A stretch of DNA of 64,000 nucleotides from Enterococcus faecium (GCF_029023785.1 NZ_CP118955.1:124001-188000), one strand, 5' to 3'. Positions 46,207-56,069 are shown, counted from the stretch's first letter. The notes: generated by a model from the letters alone, not told the origin. Translations and numbers: made by a program.

Positions 46207-46809
46207 ATGTCTAAAAAAGGATCAGTTTTACAAAAATGTCTTCAGATCATGCCCATTATTGGTCTGTTTTTTTTCTTTGTGTTGATTCTTTATGCTTATC
46301 ATCATGGGATTTTTCGATCGAGCACGTCTTTGCAAGCGTTTATCCAGCAATTTGGCAAGTATGCAGTGATGATATTTGTTCTGTTGCAAGTGATCCAAGT
46401 GATCATTCCTATTTTGCCGGGAGGGATCTCCTCAGTAGCGGGCATGCTGATGTTTGGCAATGGATTTGGGCTTTTATATAGTTGTATTGGCCTAGTGATT
46501 GGGGAAGCAATCGGATTTTTGCTTGTCCGTTACTATGGCGTAGCCTTTGTCCAGCTTATTTTATCGCCAAAAAAGTATCAGAAATTTGATGAATTGCTGA
46601 CAAGAAAAACGAAAGATATTAAAAAAGTACTAGTTGTTACCTTGCTGCTTCCCTTTGCGCCAGACGACTTGATCTGTCTAGTAGCTGGTTTGACGAAATT
46701 ATCTTTTAGGGAATTTATGCAGATTGTGATTTTCTTGAAACCGTGGTCGGTGGGTGTGTATAGCATGATCATGCTCTTTTTATTCCATCAAGCGCAAGGT
46801 CATTTATAA
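46207..46809 (+). CDS. TVP38/TMEM64 (DedA-like, SNARE-associated) membrane protein
   Basis: A 200-residue membrane protein of the VTT domain family. It has PILPGGISSVAGMLMFG near residues 61-77, VIGEAIGFLLVRYYG near 98-112 and the LPFAPDDLICLVAGL re-entrant segment near 150-164. Such proteins are thought to move lipids across membranes. It begins shortly after the repeat array, with GGGGA before the ATG. A GNAT gene follows after 21 bases. Confidence 0.88.
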   Translation: MSKKGSVLQKCLQIMPIIGLFFFFVLILYAYHHGIFRSSTSLQAFIQQFGKYAVMIFVLLQVIQVIIPILPGGISSVAGMLMFGNGFGLLYSCIGLVIGEAIGFLLVRYYGVAFVQLILSPKKYQKFDELLTRKTKDIKKVLVVTLLLPFAPDDLICLVAGLTKLSFREFMQIVIFLKPWSVGVYSMIMLFLFHQAQGHL

Positions 46810-46830
46810 TGTAAAAAAGGACGTGGGTGT

Positions 46831-47319
46831 ATGGAAAAAATAAAAGTAACAGAAAATGAACTGGATGAGCTGATGGCAGTCATACAAGAAGTATGGCCGG
46901 AAGCTTTTGTGCCGATCATTGGTCAAAAACAAGTGGATTACATGCTGAAAACTTATCAGTCAAAAAAACAGATTCAAAAAGAACTGACAGAAGGTGTGTC
47001 CTACTTTTTATTAAAAAGCGAAGAAAAGACTGTCGGTTACACTGCTTATGAAGAGATAAATGGAAAAATTTATTTAAGTAAATTATATTTGCTAAATAAA
47101 GTACGTGGTCAAGGATTGACTTCTTCAGTTTTTCGCTGGTATGAAGAACTTGCTGCGCAAACAAAGGAAAGAGAGATCTTTTTGCGAGTGAATCAGGGGA
47201 ATCATCAAGCAATCGAGGTTTATAAGCATGAAGGATTTGAGATTACAGAAGAACTTATTTCAGATATCGGTCAAGGATTTCAAATGGTCGATTATAAAAT
47301 GAAAAAAGCTCTCGCATAA
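46831..47319 (+). CDS. GNAT-family N-acetyltransferase
   Basis: A 162-residue acetyltransferase. The coenzyme A loop appears as LLNKVRGQGLTSSVF near residues 87-101, followed by NQGNHQAIEVYKHEGFE near 124-140, the usual GNAT end motif. The acceptor is unknown; small-molecule or protein N-termini are possible. GACGTGGGTG precedes the ATG. Probably co-transcribed with the TVP38-type gene. Confidence 0.87.
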   Translation: MEKIKVTENELDELMAVIQEVWPEAFVPIIGQKQVDYMLKTYQSKKQIQKELTEGVSYFLLKSEEKTVGYTAYEEINGKIYLSKLYLLNKVRGQGLTSSVFRWYEELAAQTKEREIFLRVNQGNHQAIEVYKHEGFEITEELISDIGQGFQMVDYKMKKALA

Positions 47320-47351
47320 ACATAGGAACTGTGTTAAAGTAAATTTATGCG

Positions 47352-47549
47352 ACGGGTCGAGAAGGACTCTGGTTTACAGAGCTCCTAATTGATTTTGGAG
47401 GCACAGGATAATTGATTTCTATCTTTATCACCTGCCGGATGCAGGGGTGTCGGGCAAGACTTTTGTGGAGAAGGGCTTGTCTGCTTGAGTAATCAAGTAC
47501 CGTAAAAATGCAGAAAGAAGCTTATGCTTCTTTCTGTATTTTTTTTTAC
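47352..47549 (+). ncRNA. Unassigned structured RNA candidate with terminator
   Basis: An outer ACGG/CCGT pairing (47352-47355 with 47500-47503) encloses four local hairpins. These are GGACTCTG-GTTTA-CAGAGCTCC, CACCTGC-CGGAT-GCAGGGGTG, GGCAAG/CTTGTC and CTTGA-GTAA-TCAAG with a GNRA-type loop. A perfect terminator (CAGAAAGAAGC/GCTTCTTTCTG plus T-run, 47509-47549) follows, then a 12-helix membrane protein gene. It could be a riboswitch with an attenuator or a free small RNA. It lacks T-box, SAM, TPP, glycine and c-di-AMP signatures I know. The 321-base gap holds nothing else. Confidence 0.55.
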
Positions 47550-47640
47550 AAGAATATATTCTGTAAAATTGGTTTATTTCCCCTTTAATGCTAAAATCGA
47601 AGAGCAGATTAGTTATAAGACTGTTTAAGGAGCCATTGTC

Positions 47641-49014
47641 ATGTTCGAAAAACTCAAACGATTTGGGCGTAATTTTACACAAACAACGCCCTTTATCTTA
47701 AGTAACACGGTTATTTTTATTCCTTATCTTTTATTTTTGGGACTAACAGACTCGCATAATTGGCTGACGATTTTGCCATTTACGCTGTTTTATGCCTTTC
47801 GGATGACTGGACTATTTTTAGTCAACAGTCTACGATTTGGTCTAGATAGTTACACGTTGCTGATGATCGCTCTGCTGATTGGTGGTGCTGGTTCATTGCT
47901 TGGAATATTAGGCGTATTTTATTTTCCTTTATTTTATTTTTCAAGTGTTTTGCTAGGGCTGAGTGCAGCATGGCTTGTACCTGCTAATACCACGGTCAAT
48001 TTTCACGAAAAGACGCAAGGTTTTATCAATATGGATGGGAAAAAGTACTTATTTGCAGCTATCTGGCTATTTCTCCTGTATCAAGCGATTGAGTTGCCTG
48101 CACCGACTCAGATTGCAGCAAGCTTTACTATTTATACACTTTTTTACGTCATGGCCTACCATACGGTTAGTCATTATCCGCGTTACGAACTGGATTTCAA
48201 AGACATCAAAAGAAATCTGGTAGCTACGCGAGAGCTTGTTTTATTTTTGATATTCTTTGGCTTATTGTTTCTTTTGAGAAATGCCCGATTGTTATTCGAT
48301 GAAAGGCTTTTTGATCTTGCTATTTATGGTTTCTTGCTGCTGTTCATCTTGTTCGTGTTTGTTTTAGGACACCAGAAGAAGGAATGGAAGTTGCCAAGCT
48401 GGCTAAATCTGTTTACTTTTCTAAATGGAATGCTAGGGAATTTCCTTTTTTTATTTAGCAGTTTTTATGTTGGCATAATGTACGGATTAGAAAAACTTTC
48501 GATTTTTATGTATTTGCCTTATGCAGCAGGCTTGATTGCAGCAAAAATAGTCGGACCATGGATTTTGAAACGTTTAACATGGTCTCCATTGGCTATGCAA
48601 TTGCTTGGACTGAGTTCTTCTTTATTGGTCCTCTTGATTCCAAATGGTTTTGCGATAGGTGTCTTTCTGCTTAGTTTCTGGCACGTAGTAACAGGCAGCT
48701 GGCTAAATAAGGAATATTATCAAACTGATGCAGCTATTCCAATGGATCGCCGGATCGTTGTCAAGTATACTACTCAAAATAAAGGGAGTGTGATCCACCA
48801 GTTTTTATTGATGACGCTTTTGTTTGTTTTAGCAAAAGAAATGGGAGAGCCAATCCATCTATTATTGATCACGCTGAACCATGAATCAGTGCCGATAGAA
48901 AGTGTACAACTGCTTATCTTGGCAAAATGGATCAATGTTGGTCTTTTACTGAGCGGATTAGTAACTGTTTATCATTTATGGAAGAAGGCGAAAAAGAATG
49001 AGGCTATTCATTGA
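47641..49014 (+). CDS. Hypothetical 12-helix membrane protein, MFS-like
   Basis: A 457-residue protein, almost entirely hydrophobic, with about 12 membrane segments in two halves separated by a loop near residues 170-200 (PRYELDFKDIKRNLVATREL). It resembles major facilitator proteins in layout but lacks the clear loop 2-3 motif, so I do not assign a family. AAGGAG precedes the ATG. Its end overlaps the DUF188 gene by 17 bases. The structured RNA directly upstream may control it. Confidence 0.65.
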   Translation: MFEKLKRFGRNFTQTTPFILSNTVIFIPYLLFLGLTDSHNWLTILPFTLFYAFRMTGLFLVNSLRFGLDSYTLLMIALLIGGAGSLLGILGVFYFPLFYFSSVLLGLSAAWLVPANTTVNFHEKTQGFINMDGKKYLFAAIWLFLLYQAIELPAPTQIAASFTIYTLFYVMAYHTVSHYPRYELDFKDIKRNLVATRELVLFLIFFGLLFLLRNARLLFDERLFDLAIYGFLLLFILFVFVLGHQKKEWKLPSWLNLFTFLNGMLGNFLFLFSSFYVGIMYGLEKLSIFMYLPYAAGLIAAKIVGPWILKRLTWSPLAMQLLGLSSSLLVLLIPNGFAIGVFLLSFWHVVTGSWLNKEYYQTDAAIPMDRRIVVKYTTQNKGSVIHQFLLMTLLFVLAKEMGEPIHLLLITLNHESVPIESVQLLILAKWINVGLLLSGLVTVYHLWKKAKKNEAIH

Positions 49015-49465
49015 TGGAGATGGTTCTCCAGTAAAAGAAGATGTCATAAAATTAGGAGAATCCTATGGTCTTGACGTGGTTATCGTGACCAGTGTGGACC
49101 ATTATACGACCAAAGAATACGCTAATCATGTCCAAATCGTCTACGTAGACCGCGGAGCTGATAGTGCGGATTATAAAATCGTCGGTATGGTTAAGAAGAA
49201 TGACTTTTTGATCACGCAAGATTATGGTTTAGCTTCACTTGTATTGCCGAAGGGCGTCCGAGTGTTCCATCACTCTGGAAAAGAATTTGACGAAGCGAAT
49301 ATCGGCACGCTTCTAGAACAACGTTATCATAGTGGAAAGTTAAGAAAAGCTGGCATAAGGACAAAGGGTCCAAAACCCTTTACGGAGAAAGATCATATGT
49401 CTTTTTGTCAAGCGTTAAAAAAGGCAATTGACCAAGGTTTACCAAGTACAGAAGATAGTAGGTAA
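48998..49465 (+). CDS. YaiI/YqxD family (DUF188) protein
   Basis: A 155-residue protein with the DUF188 core: FIDGDGSPVKEDVIKLGE near the start, then YVDRGADSADYKIVGMVKKND near residues 48-68 and ITQDYGLASLVLPKG near 71-85. The fold is PIN/NYN-nuclease-like with conserved aspartates, suggesting metal-dependent RNA cleavage, but no activity is established. It overlaps the preceding membrane protein gene, so they are translated together. Confidence 0.9.
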   Translation: MRLFIDGDGSPVKEDVIKLGESYGLDVVIVTSVDHYTTKEYANHVQIVYVDRGADSADYKIVGMVKKNDFLITQDYGLASLVLPKGVRVFHHSGKEFDEANIGTLLEQRYHSGKLRKAGIRTKGPKPFTEKDHMSFCQALKKAIDQGLPSTEDSR

Positions 49466-49547
49466 CGAAGGTATTTTATTTATGCTCGAATACATCAAAA
49501 AGGGAACAGGGAAACAGGATAAATGTGCTCCATGTTCCTTTTTGATT

Positions 49548-49711
49548 GTTCTTATTACTGGGTGCAGAACAGCTTTTTCACATTTTTTATTCTCGGTGCT
49601 TCAGAAGTAGCCTCTTCGAAAAATAAGCCGAATTTTCACAAAAATTTGAGAAACAATTTATGCAAAATCCCTTCTTATTTCTTGAAGCTGATTCTTTCTG
49701 TCACAACCTTT
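49548..49711 (-). repeat. Intergenic modular repeat: partial A and C module, reverse orientation
   Basis: The last part of an A module (49548-49583, TTCTTATTACTGGGTGCAG onward) is joined to a C module (about 49592-49711, ending TCTGTCACAACCT). They lie between two convergent genes and end at the kinase-like gene stop. Confidence 0.78.
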
Positions 49712-49713
49712 TT

Positions 49714-51459
49714 CTACTTTTTCCTCTTCTTATACATTTGGATCAATGCATCGATTGCCAAAAAAATAATGACGAATGCGGCAATAGCATACGTAAATAT
49801 CCCTAATAAGGAAACGACCTCTGCGTTTTCTACAGGTGCTGCTTGGACAAGCAGGGAGGACCCTACGATCAATGCAGCTAAAATCATACCGAAAACAAGC
49901 CGATTGATCATACTTTCGATCCTGCTCAATAATTTGTCTTGCTTTTTCAATTCCAAATTGACTTTTCCTTGTCCCGAAGTCCACATTTCTAATAGATGGT
50001 GGAGCTGTTGAGGGATCTTAGGCGCAGCCTTCATCCCTTCCAATAAGTCTAATCCGCTTTGTTTCAATGTATCTTCTACATCCAGATGAGTGAGAAAATA
50101 ATGTTGGGCAAAAGGCGAAGCGACTTCCATGAGGGAAACTTCAGGGTCAAGGACGCGGATCACCCCTTCTAATGTCCCAAATGCTTTCAGCAAAAGCGTG
50201 ATATCACGATCGAACTGCAGATTATTTTGATGACAAATCGTCACGACGTGTGTGAATACTTCTTGCAAGTTGATTTCATCAATAGGAGAATCATAATACT
50301 GTTCAAGAAAACTTGTCAGTTCTTGGTGGAACCGACTTTCATCAAACGAGCCTTCTTGCTGACAAAGTCGAAGGACCGCTTTTTCGATTCGATAAGCATC
50401 TTTCGTATACAGCGCTAAAACGGCTTGTGTGAGTTTTTGCCTAAGTCCTGCAGAAAGATGCCCCATCATACCAAAATCGATGTAGTTGATGGTATATGGC
50501 GCAACAGGGTCTTCTGTAGAAGTGGAGGCTCGAAAAGCAAAGGAACCGAACTCTTTTTCATGGACTATTTCAGTTTTTCGGCTAGCTTGTGTCTGTTCTT
50601 CTTTTTTTAGTACATGGAATAGCAGATTCCCTGGATGAGGATCAGCATGGAAAAAACCATCATCAAATACCTGTTTCATAAAGTTCTCAACTAAAAGCTT
50701 TGCAACTTCTTGTTTCAGCTGCTTGTTTTGAATTCCAGTGATAAAAGTTTCAGTTTTGTTTTCGGCGTTCATTAAATGGTTCAAGTTTTTACCAGACATT
50801 TCTTCCATCACGATCACTTTTTTCGAACAAAAAGCGTCATAAATCTTGGGGCTGCGGATCTCTTTCCAGCCATTGTTCTTTTGATAGAATTGTTCGCCAT
50901 TTTGACTTTCTTTTAAGAAGTCCATTTCATTGATCAAGGAACGTTTTACTTCTTGGAGTACCCCTTTTAGATCAACTACGCTAGTTTCAGGAATGTATTT
51001 GATCAAAGGGATCGCTCGTTCAAATAGTTGAAGATCAAGTCGGATCTCTTCGGCGATGTTAGGGTGTTGGATCTTAACGACGACCGAGTCACCGTTCTTC
51101 AGCTTGGCACGATGAGCCTGCCCCATAGAAGCAGAGGCAAAAGGCGATTTGGAAAAATCATCGAATATATCTGATAATGAAAGAGAAAGTTCTGTTTCGA
51201 TCGTCTTTTTGACCGTTGAAAATGTGTCGCTAGGTACACTATCTTGTAATGTTTTGAATGTTTGAGTGAAGGCAGAAGAAAGCAAATCTTCTCGAACAGA
51301 AAGCATCTGTCCTATCTTAATGAAGGTGGGGCCTAGTTCTTCAAAGGCTTTTTTTACCTGTTCGGGATTTTTTTGCTGTACAAAGTTTGGCACTACATTG
51401 TAATTGATGAACACTCGAATGATTTCTGCCAAGCGGCTACGTGGATTTGTTTGCGCCAT
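49714..51459 (-). CDS. ABC1/AarF/UbiB family kinase-like protein
   Basis: A 581-residue protein. The family KxGQ motif is in FIKIGQMLSVREDLL near residues 49-63. Next come the A-rich loop ASASMGQAHRA, VVVKIQHP, HADPHPGNLLF and DFGMMG. Two membrane helices end the protein (LVFGMILAALIVGSSLLVQA and a second). UbiB-type proteins are ATPases supporting quinone synthesis or lipid handling. Enterococci have little quinone synthesis beyond demethylmenaquinone, so the role is open. Of the tandem ATGs I chose 51459 for its spacing from GGAGGG. Confidence 0.9.
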   Translation of the reverse strand: MAQTNPRSRLAEIIRVFINYNVVPNFVQQKNPEQVKKAFEELGPTFIKIGQMLSVREDLLSSAFTQTFKTLQDSVPSDTFSTVKKTIETELSLSLSDIFDDFSKSPFASASMGQAHRAKLKNGDSVVVKIQHPNIAEEIRLDLQLFERAIPLIKYIPETSVVDLKGVLQEVKRSLINEMDFLKESQNGEQFYQKNNGWKEIRSPKIYDAFCSKKVIVMEEMSGKNLNHLMNAENKTETFITGIQNKQLKQEVAKLLVENFMKQVFDDGFFHADPHPGNLLFHVLKKEEQTQASRKTEIVHEKEFGSFAFRASTSTEDPVAPYTINYIDFGMMGHLSAGLRQKLTQAVLALYTKDAYRIEKAVLRLCQQEGSFDESRFHQELTSFLEQYYDSPIDEINLQEVFTHVVTICHQNNLQFDRDITLLLKAFGTLEGVIRVLDPEVSLMEVASPFAQHYFLTHLDVEDTLKQSGLDLLEGMKAAPKIPQQLHHLLEMWTSGQGKVNLELKKQDKLLSRIESMINRLVFGMILAALIVGSSLLVQAAPVENAEVVSLLGIFTYAIAAFVIIFLAIDALIQMYKKRKK

Positions 51460-51654
51460 CATCATCCCTCCTTTTCTTTATCATAACTTTTTATAAAAAA
51501 CGGGACAAATAATCTAGCTGACAAAAAATAAATGACGTTTGTTCTTTTAGAAACCAACTCGTTTTTTTATAAATAAGTTATTCGTTTATTTTTGTTTTGT
51601 GCTAAAATATGAGAGTAAATCACTGAACGATTTAGAATACAGGAGGACAATCTT

Positions 51655-52731
51655 TTGAAGATTACTTTACTATATGGCGGACGCAGCGCAGAGCATGAAG
51701 TTTCCATTCTTTCCGCATTTTCAGTTTTAAATGCCATTTATTATAATTATTACCAAGTTCAACTCGTATTTATTACAAAAGAAGGACAATGGGTCAAAGG
51801 TCCATTACTAACAGAAAAACCTGCTAGCAAAGATGTCTTGCATCTTTCATGGGACCCAAGTGGACAGACAGAGGAAGGCTTTACAGGAAAAGTGATCAAT
51901 CCGGGAGAAATCAAAGAAGAAGGAGCCATCGTTTTTCCAGTTTTACACGGGCCAAACGGGGAAGATGGAACGATCCAAGGCTTCTTAGAGACATTGAATA
52001 TGCCTTATGTCGGCGCAGGCGTATTGACCAGTGCATGTGCCATGGATAAAATCATGACCAAGTATATTTTACAAGCTGCTGGTGTGCCGCAAGTTCCTTA
52101 TGTACCAGTACTTAAGAATCAATGGAAAGAAAATCCTAAAAAAGTATTTGATCAATGTGAAGGTTCTTTGCTTTATCCGATGTTTGTCAAACCTGCGAAT
52201 ATGGGTTCTAGTGTCGGCATTACAAAGGCAGAAAACCGAGAAGAGCTGCAAAATGCTTTAGCAACAGCCTATCAGTATGATTCTCGAGCAATCGTTGAAC
52301 AAGGAATTGAAGCGCGCGAAATCGAAGTTGCTGTATTAGGAAATGAAGATGTTCGGACGACTTTGCCTGGCGAAGTCGTAAAAGACGTAGCATTCTATGA
52401 TTATGAAGCCAAATATATCAATAATAAAATCGAAATGCAGATTCCAGCCGAAGTGCCGGAAGAAGTTTATCAAAAAGCGCAAGAGTACGCGAAGTTAGCT
52501 TACACGATGTTAGGTGGAAGCGGATTGAGCCGGTGCGATTTCTTTTTGACAAATAAAAATGAATTATTCCTGAATGAATTAAACTCTATGCCAGGATTTA
52601 CGGAGTTCAGTATGTACCCACTCTTATGGGAAAATATGGGCTTGAAATACGGTGATTTGATTGAAGAACTGATTCAATTAGGAATGAATCGATACCATCA
52701 GCGTCAATCTTTTTTTGAAAAAAATGAATAA
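51655..52731 (+). CDS. ddl: D-alanine--D-alanine ligase
   Basis: A 358-residue Ddl. It has LLYGGRSAEHEVSILSAFSV at the N-terminus, FPVLHGPNGEDGTIQGFLE near residues 95-113, FVKPANMGSSVGI near 178-190 and LNELNSMPGFTEFSMYP near 306-322. The tyrosine-type active site typical of vancomycin-sensitive ligases is expected. It joins two D-alanines for the peptidoglycan stem. TTG start with AGGAGGA upstream. The sequence is of the E. faecium-group type. murF follows, supplying the next step. Confidence 0.97.
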   Translation: MKITLLYGGRSAEHEVSILSAFSVLNAIYYNYYQVQLVFITKEGQWVKGPLLTEKPASKDVLHLSWDPSGQTEEGFTGKVINPGEIKEEGAIVFPVLHGPNGEDGTIQGFLETLNMPYVGAGVLTSACAMDKIMTKYILQAAGVPQVPYVPVLKNQWKENPKKVFDQCEGSLLYPMFVKPANMGSSVGITKAENREELQNALATAYQYDSRAIVEQGIEAREIEVAVLGNEDVRTTLPGEVVKDVAFYDYEAKYINNKIEMQIPAEVPEEVYQKAQEYAKLAYTMLGGSGLSRCDFFLTNKNELFLNELNSMPGFTEFSMYPLLWENMGLKYGDLIEELIQLGMNRYHQRQSFFEKNE

Positions 52732-52742
52732 AGAGAAATAAA

Positions 52743-52870
52743 GAAGAAGCTGGAGTGATTGCGTAACCGCGTTCATTCTAGCTTCTAAATACGAATAGAG
52801 AAATTTACTTGGAAGTGAGAGTCATGCGAACCCGCCGTTTAGGCCAAACGCTTTTTTCACAACCTTTTTT
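52743..52870 (+). other. ddl-murF intergenic region with hairpin and repeat-end remnant
   Basis: AGAAGCTGGAGTGA and TTCATTCTAGCTTCT (52743-52787) form a long stem without a T-run, perhaps a decayed terminator. At 52849-52870 ACGCTTTTTTCACAACC copies the constant end of the modular repeat family. The extended frame upstream of murF passes through this remnant. Confidence 0.6.
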
Positions 52871-52883
52871 AGGAGAGATCTCA

Positions 52884-54236
52884 ATGAATCTAACAATACA
52901 AGAAATTGCACAAGCCGTGGGCAGCGAATGCTCTGCACTGACAAAGATTACCAATGTCGAATTTGACAGCCGGAAGATAACCGAAGGAAGTTTATTCGTT
53001 CCTCTTGCTGGTACGCGAGATGGACATGAATTTATCCAGCAAGCGATCACAAACGGAGCATCTGCTTCATTTTGGAGCTTGCCTGTTGAACAAGCTCCAA
53101 AAGATTTTCCAGTTATTCCTGTAGCAGATCCTTTGAAAGCCATGCAGCAATTGGCAACCTATTACTTGGAAAAAGTAGGCGCAGAAGTCGTTGCAATTAC
53201 AGGAAGCAATGGTAAAACCACCACGAAAGATCTAACCGCGTCTGTCTTGTCTGAAAAATACAAAACATATAAGACGCAAGGAAATTACAACAATAATATT
53301 GGTCTTCCTTACACGATTTTGCACATGCCCCAAGATACAGAAAAGATCGTCTTGGAAATGGGCATGGATCACGCCAATGAAATCACGGAACTTTCACTTA
53401 TGGCTCAACCAAAAGCTGCAGCAATCACAATGATCGGTGAAGCACACATAGAAAATCTTGGGTCGCGAGAAGGAATCGCTAAAGCCAAAATGGAAATCAC
53501 TGACGGACTTGTACCAGACGGATTACTCGTTGTGCCCGCAGATGAACCGTTGCTGACACCTTTAACGGCAACATTAGTACAAACAGTCACAACATTCGGT
53601 ATTGGAAATGGCGATGTTCATGCGGAAGTGACAGCAAAAGGAAAAGCACAAACCGATTTTGTAGTAGAAGGAGAAACATTTACGATCCCGCTGCCTGGAA
53701 GTTATAATGTAACGAATGCTTTGATTGCGTATACGATCGGGCGCTTCTTTGGACTGTCCATACCTGAGATACGCCAAGGGCTCGCCCATGTTTCTATCAC
53801 TCAAAACAGAACCGAATGGCTAACGGCAGGAAATGGTGCAGCTATTTTGAGCGATGTCTATAATGCAAATCCAACAGCCATGGGACTGGTATTAGATACT
53901 TTTAAAAATCTACCAACAAAAGGACGCAGAATAGCTGTGTTAGCAGATATGCTGGAATTAGGGAAAGAGTCTTTAAATATGCATGCGCAAATGAGTGAAC
54001 ATATCGATCCTGAGAAATTCGCCATGATTTTCCTTTATGGGGAACAAATGCATGCACTAAAAGAAGAATTGAACCAAAAATACCCCCAACTACCTGTGTT
54101 CTATTTTGAAAAAGAAAAGAATAAATTGATTGATGCTGTAAAACAAAATCTTGAAGCAACAGATAGTATTATGCTAAAAGGCAGCAACAGCATGGGCTTA
54201 TTTGAAGTGGTAGAACAGCTTCAGCAAATGAAATAA
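52884..54236 (+). CDS. murF: UDP-N-acetylmuramoyl-tripeptide--D-alanyl-D-alanine ligase
   Basis: A 450-residue Mur ligase. The N-terminal domain contains FDSRKITEGSLFVPLAG. The ATP loop is TGSNGKTTTKD near residues 107-117, and the C-terminal region has YNANPTAM and LADMLELG. It adds D-Ala-D-Ala to the UDP-MurNAc-tripeptide. I start at 52884 (MNLTIQEIAQ) because AGGAGAG lies just upstream; the frame back to 52809 is a repeat remnant. Confidence 0.97.
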   Translation: MNLTIQEIAQAVGSECSALTKITNVEFDSRKITEGSLFVPLAGTRDGHEFIQQAITNGASASFWSLPVEQAPKDFPVIPVADPLKAMQQLATYYLEKVGAEVVAITGSNGKTTTKDLTASVLSEKYKTYKTQGNYNNNIGLPYTILHMPQDTEKIVLEMGMDHANEITELSLMAQPKAAAITMIGEAHIENLGSREGIAKAKMEITDGLVPDGLLVVPADEPLLTPLTATLVQTVTTFGIGNGDVHAEVTAKGKAQTDFVVEGETFTIPLPGSYNVTNALIAYTIGRFFGLSIPEIRQGLAHVSITQNRTEWLTAGNGAAILSDVYNANPTAMGLVLDTFKNLPTKGRRIAVLADMLELGKESLNMHAQMSEHIDPEKFAMIFLYGEQMHALKEELNQKYPQLPVFYFEKEKNKLIDAVKQNLEATDSIMLKGSNSMGLFEVVEQLQQMK

Positions 54237-54248
54237 AAATCTGTAAAC

Positions 54249-54277
54249 TTGCAGAAAACGAAAAACTATGTTAGAAT
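54249..54277 (+). promoter_or_regulatory. cshA promoter
   Basis: TTGCAG (54249-54254) and TAGAAT (54272-54277) are 17 bases apart, about 280 bases before the cshA start. Confidence 0.65.
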
Positions 54278-54283
54278 AACCTA

Positions 54284-54557
54284 TTGCCGAAAGATGAAGA
54301 GAAATTGGACTGGTTTTGCCATAGAAACAACTTGTTGAAGCCAGATGTCATAATAATGATAAAGCTGAACGCGACCCGTTTGGCTTTTCTAATGCCTAAA
54401 CTTCGCAAAGTGATTTTTCGGTGGTGCCACAGGGGCTAAGAATGGATAAAAACGTGCGTGGCCACTGTCAAAAAGAAACAATACACTTTGACCGAACAAA
54501 TCGACGGGGTAGCAAAAAAGCTACATCCTCAGTTAACAACCATATAGGAGGATTCAT
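54284..54557 (+). promoter_or_regulatory. Long structured leader of the cshA helicase gene
   Basis: About 270 untranslated bases with visible pairings, for example GTAGC-AAAAAA-GCTAC near 54509 and GTGGTGCC with GGCCAC near 54422-54465. Long leaders are common for cold-induced DEAD-box helicases and may sense helicase level or temperature. No known riboswitch is recognised. Confidence 0.5.
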
Positions 54558-56069
54558 TTGAAATTTAAAGAACTAGAATTATCACCAGAATTGTTGAAAT
54601 CAGTCGAACGCGCTGGTTTTGAAGAAGCAACACCTATCCAATCAGAAACGATTCCACTAGCATTAGCTGGAAAAGACGTTATTGGACAAGCACAGACAGG
54701 TACAGGGAAAACAGCTGCATTTGGATTACCAATGTTAGAAAAAATCGATCCAGATCGTCACGAATTACAAGGTTTAGTTATCGCACCAACACGTGAGTTA
54801 GCTATCCAAACACAAGAAGAATTATATCGTTTAGGGCGCGACAAAAAAGTACGTGTACAAGCCGTTTACGGCGGAGCAGATATTGGCCGTCAGATCCGTG
54901 GCTTGAAAGATCGTCCACATATCGTTGTGGGTACACCAGGACGTATGCTTGACCACATCAACCGCCACACATTGAAACTTGGAACCGTTCAAACATTAGT
55001 TTTGGATGAAGCAGATGAAATGTTGAATATGGGCTTCTTGGAAGATATCGAAAAAATCATTTCACAAGTTCCTGATCAAAGACAAACATTACTTTTCTCA
55101 GCAACGATGCCGCCAGCTATCAAGAATATTGGCGTTAAATTCATGAAAAATCCACATCATGTGAAGATCAAAGCGAAAGAAATGACAGCTGACTTGATCG
55201 ATCAATACTATGTCCGCGCAAAAGAATACGAAAAATTCGATATCATGACTCGCTTGTTTGATGTTCAAACACCTGAACTAACAATCGTCTTCGGACGTAC
55301 AAAACGCCGTGTAGACGAATTGGCACGCGGATTAGAAGCACGCGGTTACCGTGCAGAAGGAATCCATGGCGATTTGTCTCAACAAAAACGAATGAGCGTA
55401 TTGCGTTCATTTAAGAGCGGTCATTTAGATATCCTTGTAGCGACAGACGTTGCTGCACGTGGATTAGATATTTCAGGTGTCACTCATGTGTACAACTATG
55501 ATATCCCTCAAGATCCAGAAAGCTACGTTCACCGTATCGGACGTACAGGCCGTGCCGGAAAAGGCGGTATGTCTGTGACTTTCGTTACACCAAATGAAAT
55601 GGACTACTTGCATGTGATTGAAAACTTGACGAAAAAACGGATGACGACTTTACGTCCACCAACCGAAAAAGAAGCATTCAAAGGTCAATTAGGTGCTGCA
55701 GTTGAACAAATCGAAACAAAACTTGCAGAAAATGGTCTAGATAAATACCTGCAAACAGCAGATAAATTATTAGAAGAATATTCTGCACAAGATTTAGTTG
55801 CACTTTTGCTAAAAACGACAGCAAAAGATCCAGCTGATGCAGTGCCAGTGAAGATCACACCAGAACGCCCATTGCCAATGCAGAAAAAAGGATACAATAA
55901 AAATGGCAAACGTGGTGGCGGAAACAACCGTAATCGTCGTGACGGCGGTAATTATCGTGGAAACAAATCAAAAGGCGGTTATAGCAAAAATAATAACAGC
56001 CAAAAAGATGGCGGTAAACGTCACAACGATAAAAAACGCGGATTTGTAATCCGTTCAAATAACGATTAA
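54558..56069 (+). CDS. cshA: DEAD-box RNA helicase CshA
   Basis: A 503-residue helicase with the full motif set. Q motif: FEEATPIQ. Motif [11 protein letters not shown] near residues 45-54. Motif Ia: PTRELA. Motif [11 protein letters not shown] near 150-158. Motif III: SATMP. Motif [12 protein letters not shown] near 325-334. The C-terminal tail is basic and glycine/asparagine-rich ([20 protein letters not shown]). It unwinds RNA in ribosome assembly and decay, and in Bacillus joins the degradosome. TTG start with AGGAGG. It lies between murF and acpS, as in Bacillus. Confidence 0.96.
   Translation: MKFKELELSPELLKSVERAGFEEATPIQSETIPLALAGKDVIGQAQTGTGKTAAFGLPMLEKIDPDRHELQGLVIAPTRELAIQTQEELYRLGRDKKVRVQAVYGGADIGRQIRGLKDRPHIVVGTPGRMLDHINRHTLKLGTVQTLVLDEADEMLNMGFLEDIEKIISQVPDQRQTLLFSATMPPAIKNIGVKFMKNPHHVKIKAKEMTADLIDQYYVRAKEYEKFDIMTRLFDVQTPELTIVFGRTKRRVDELARGLEARGYRAEGIHGDLSQQKRMSVLRSFKSGHLDILVATDVAARGLDISGVTHVYNYDIPQDPESYVHRIGRTGRAGKGGMSVTFVTPNEMDYLHVIENLTKKRMTTLRPPTEKEAFKGQLGAAVEQIETKLAENGLDKYLQTADKLLEEYSAQDLVALLLKTTAKDPADAVPVKITPERPLPMQKKGYNKNGKRGGGNNRNRRDGGNYRGNKSKGGYSKNNNSQKDGGKRHNDKKRGFVIRSNND

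Noticed and set aside
47352..47503. T-box leader before the membrane protein gene
   Set aside because: No T-box sequence (GGUGGNACCGCG type) and no stem I specifier loop pattern.
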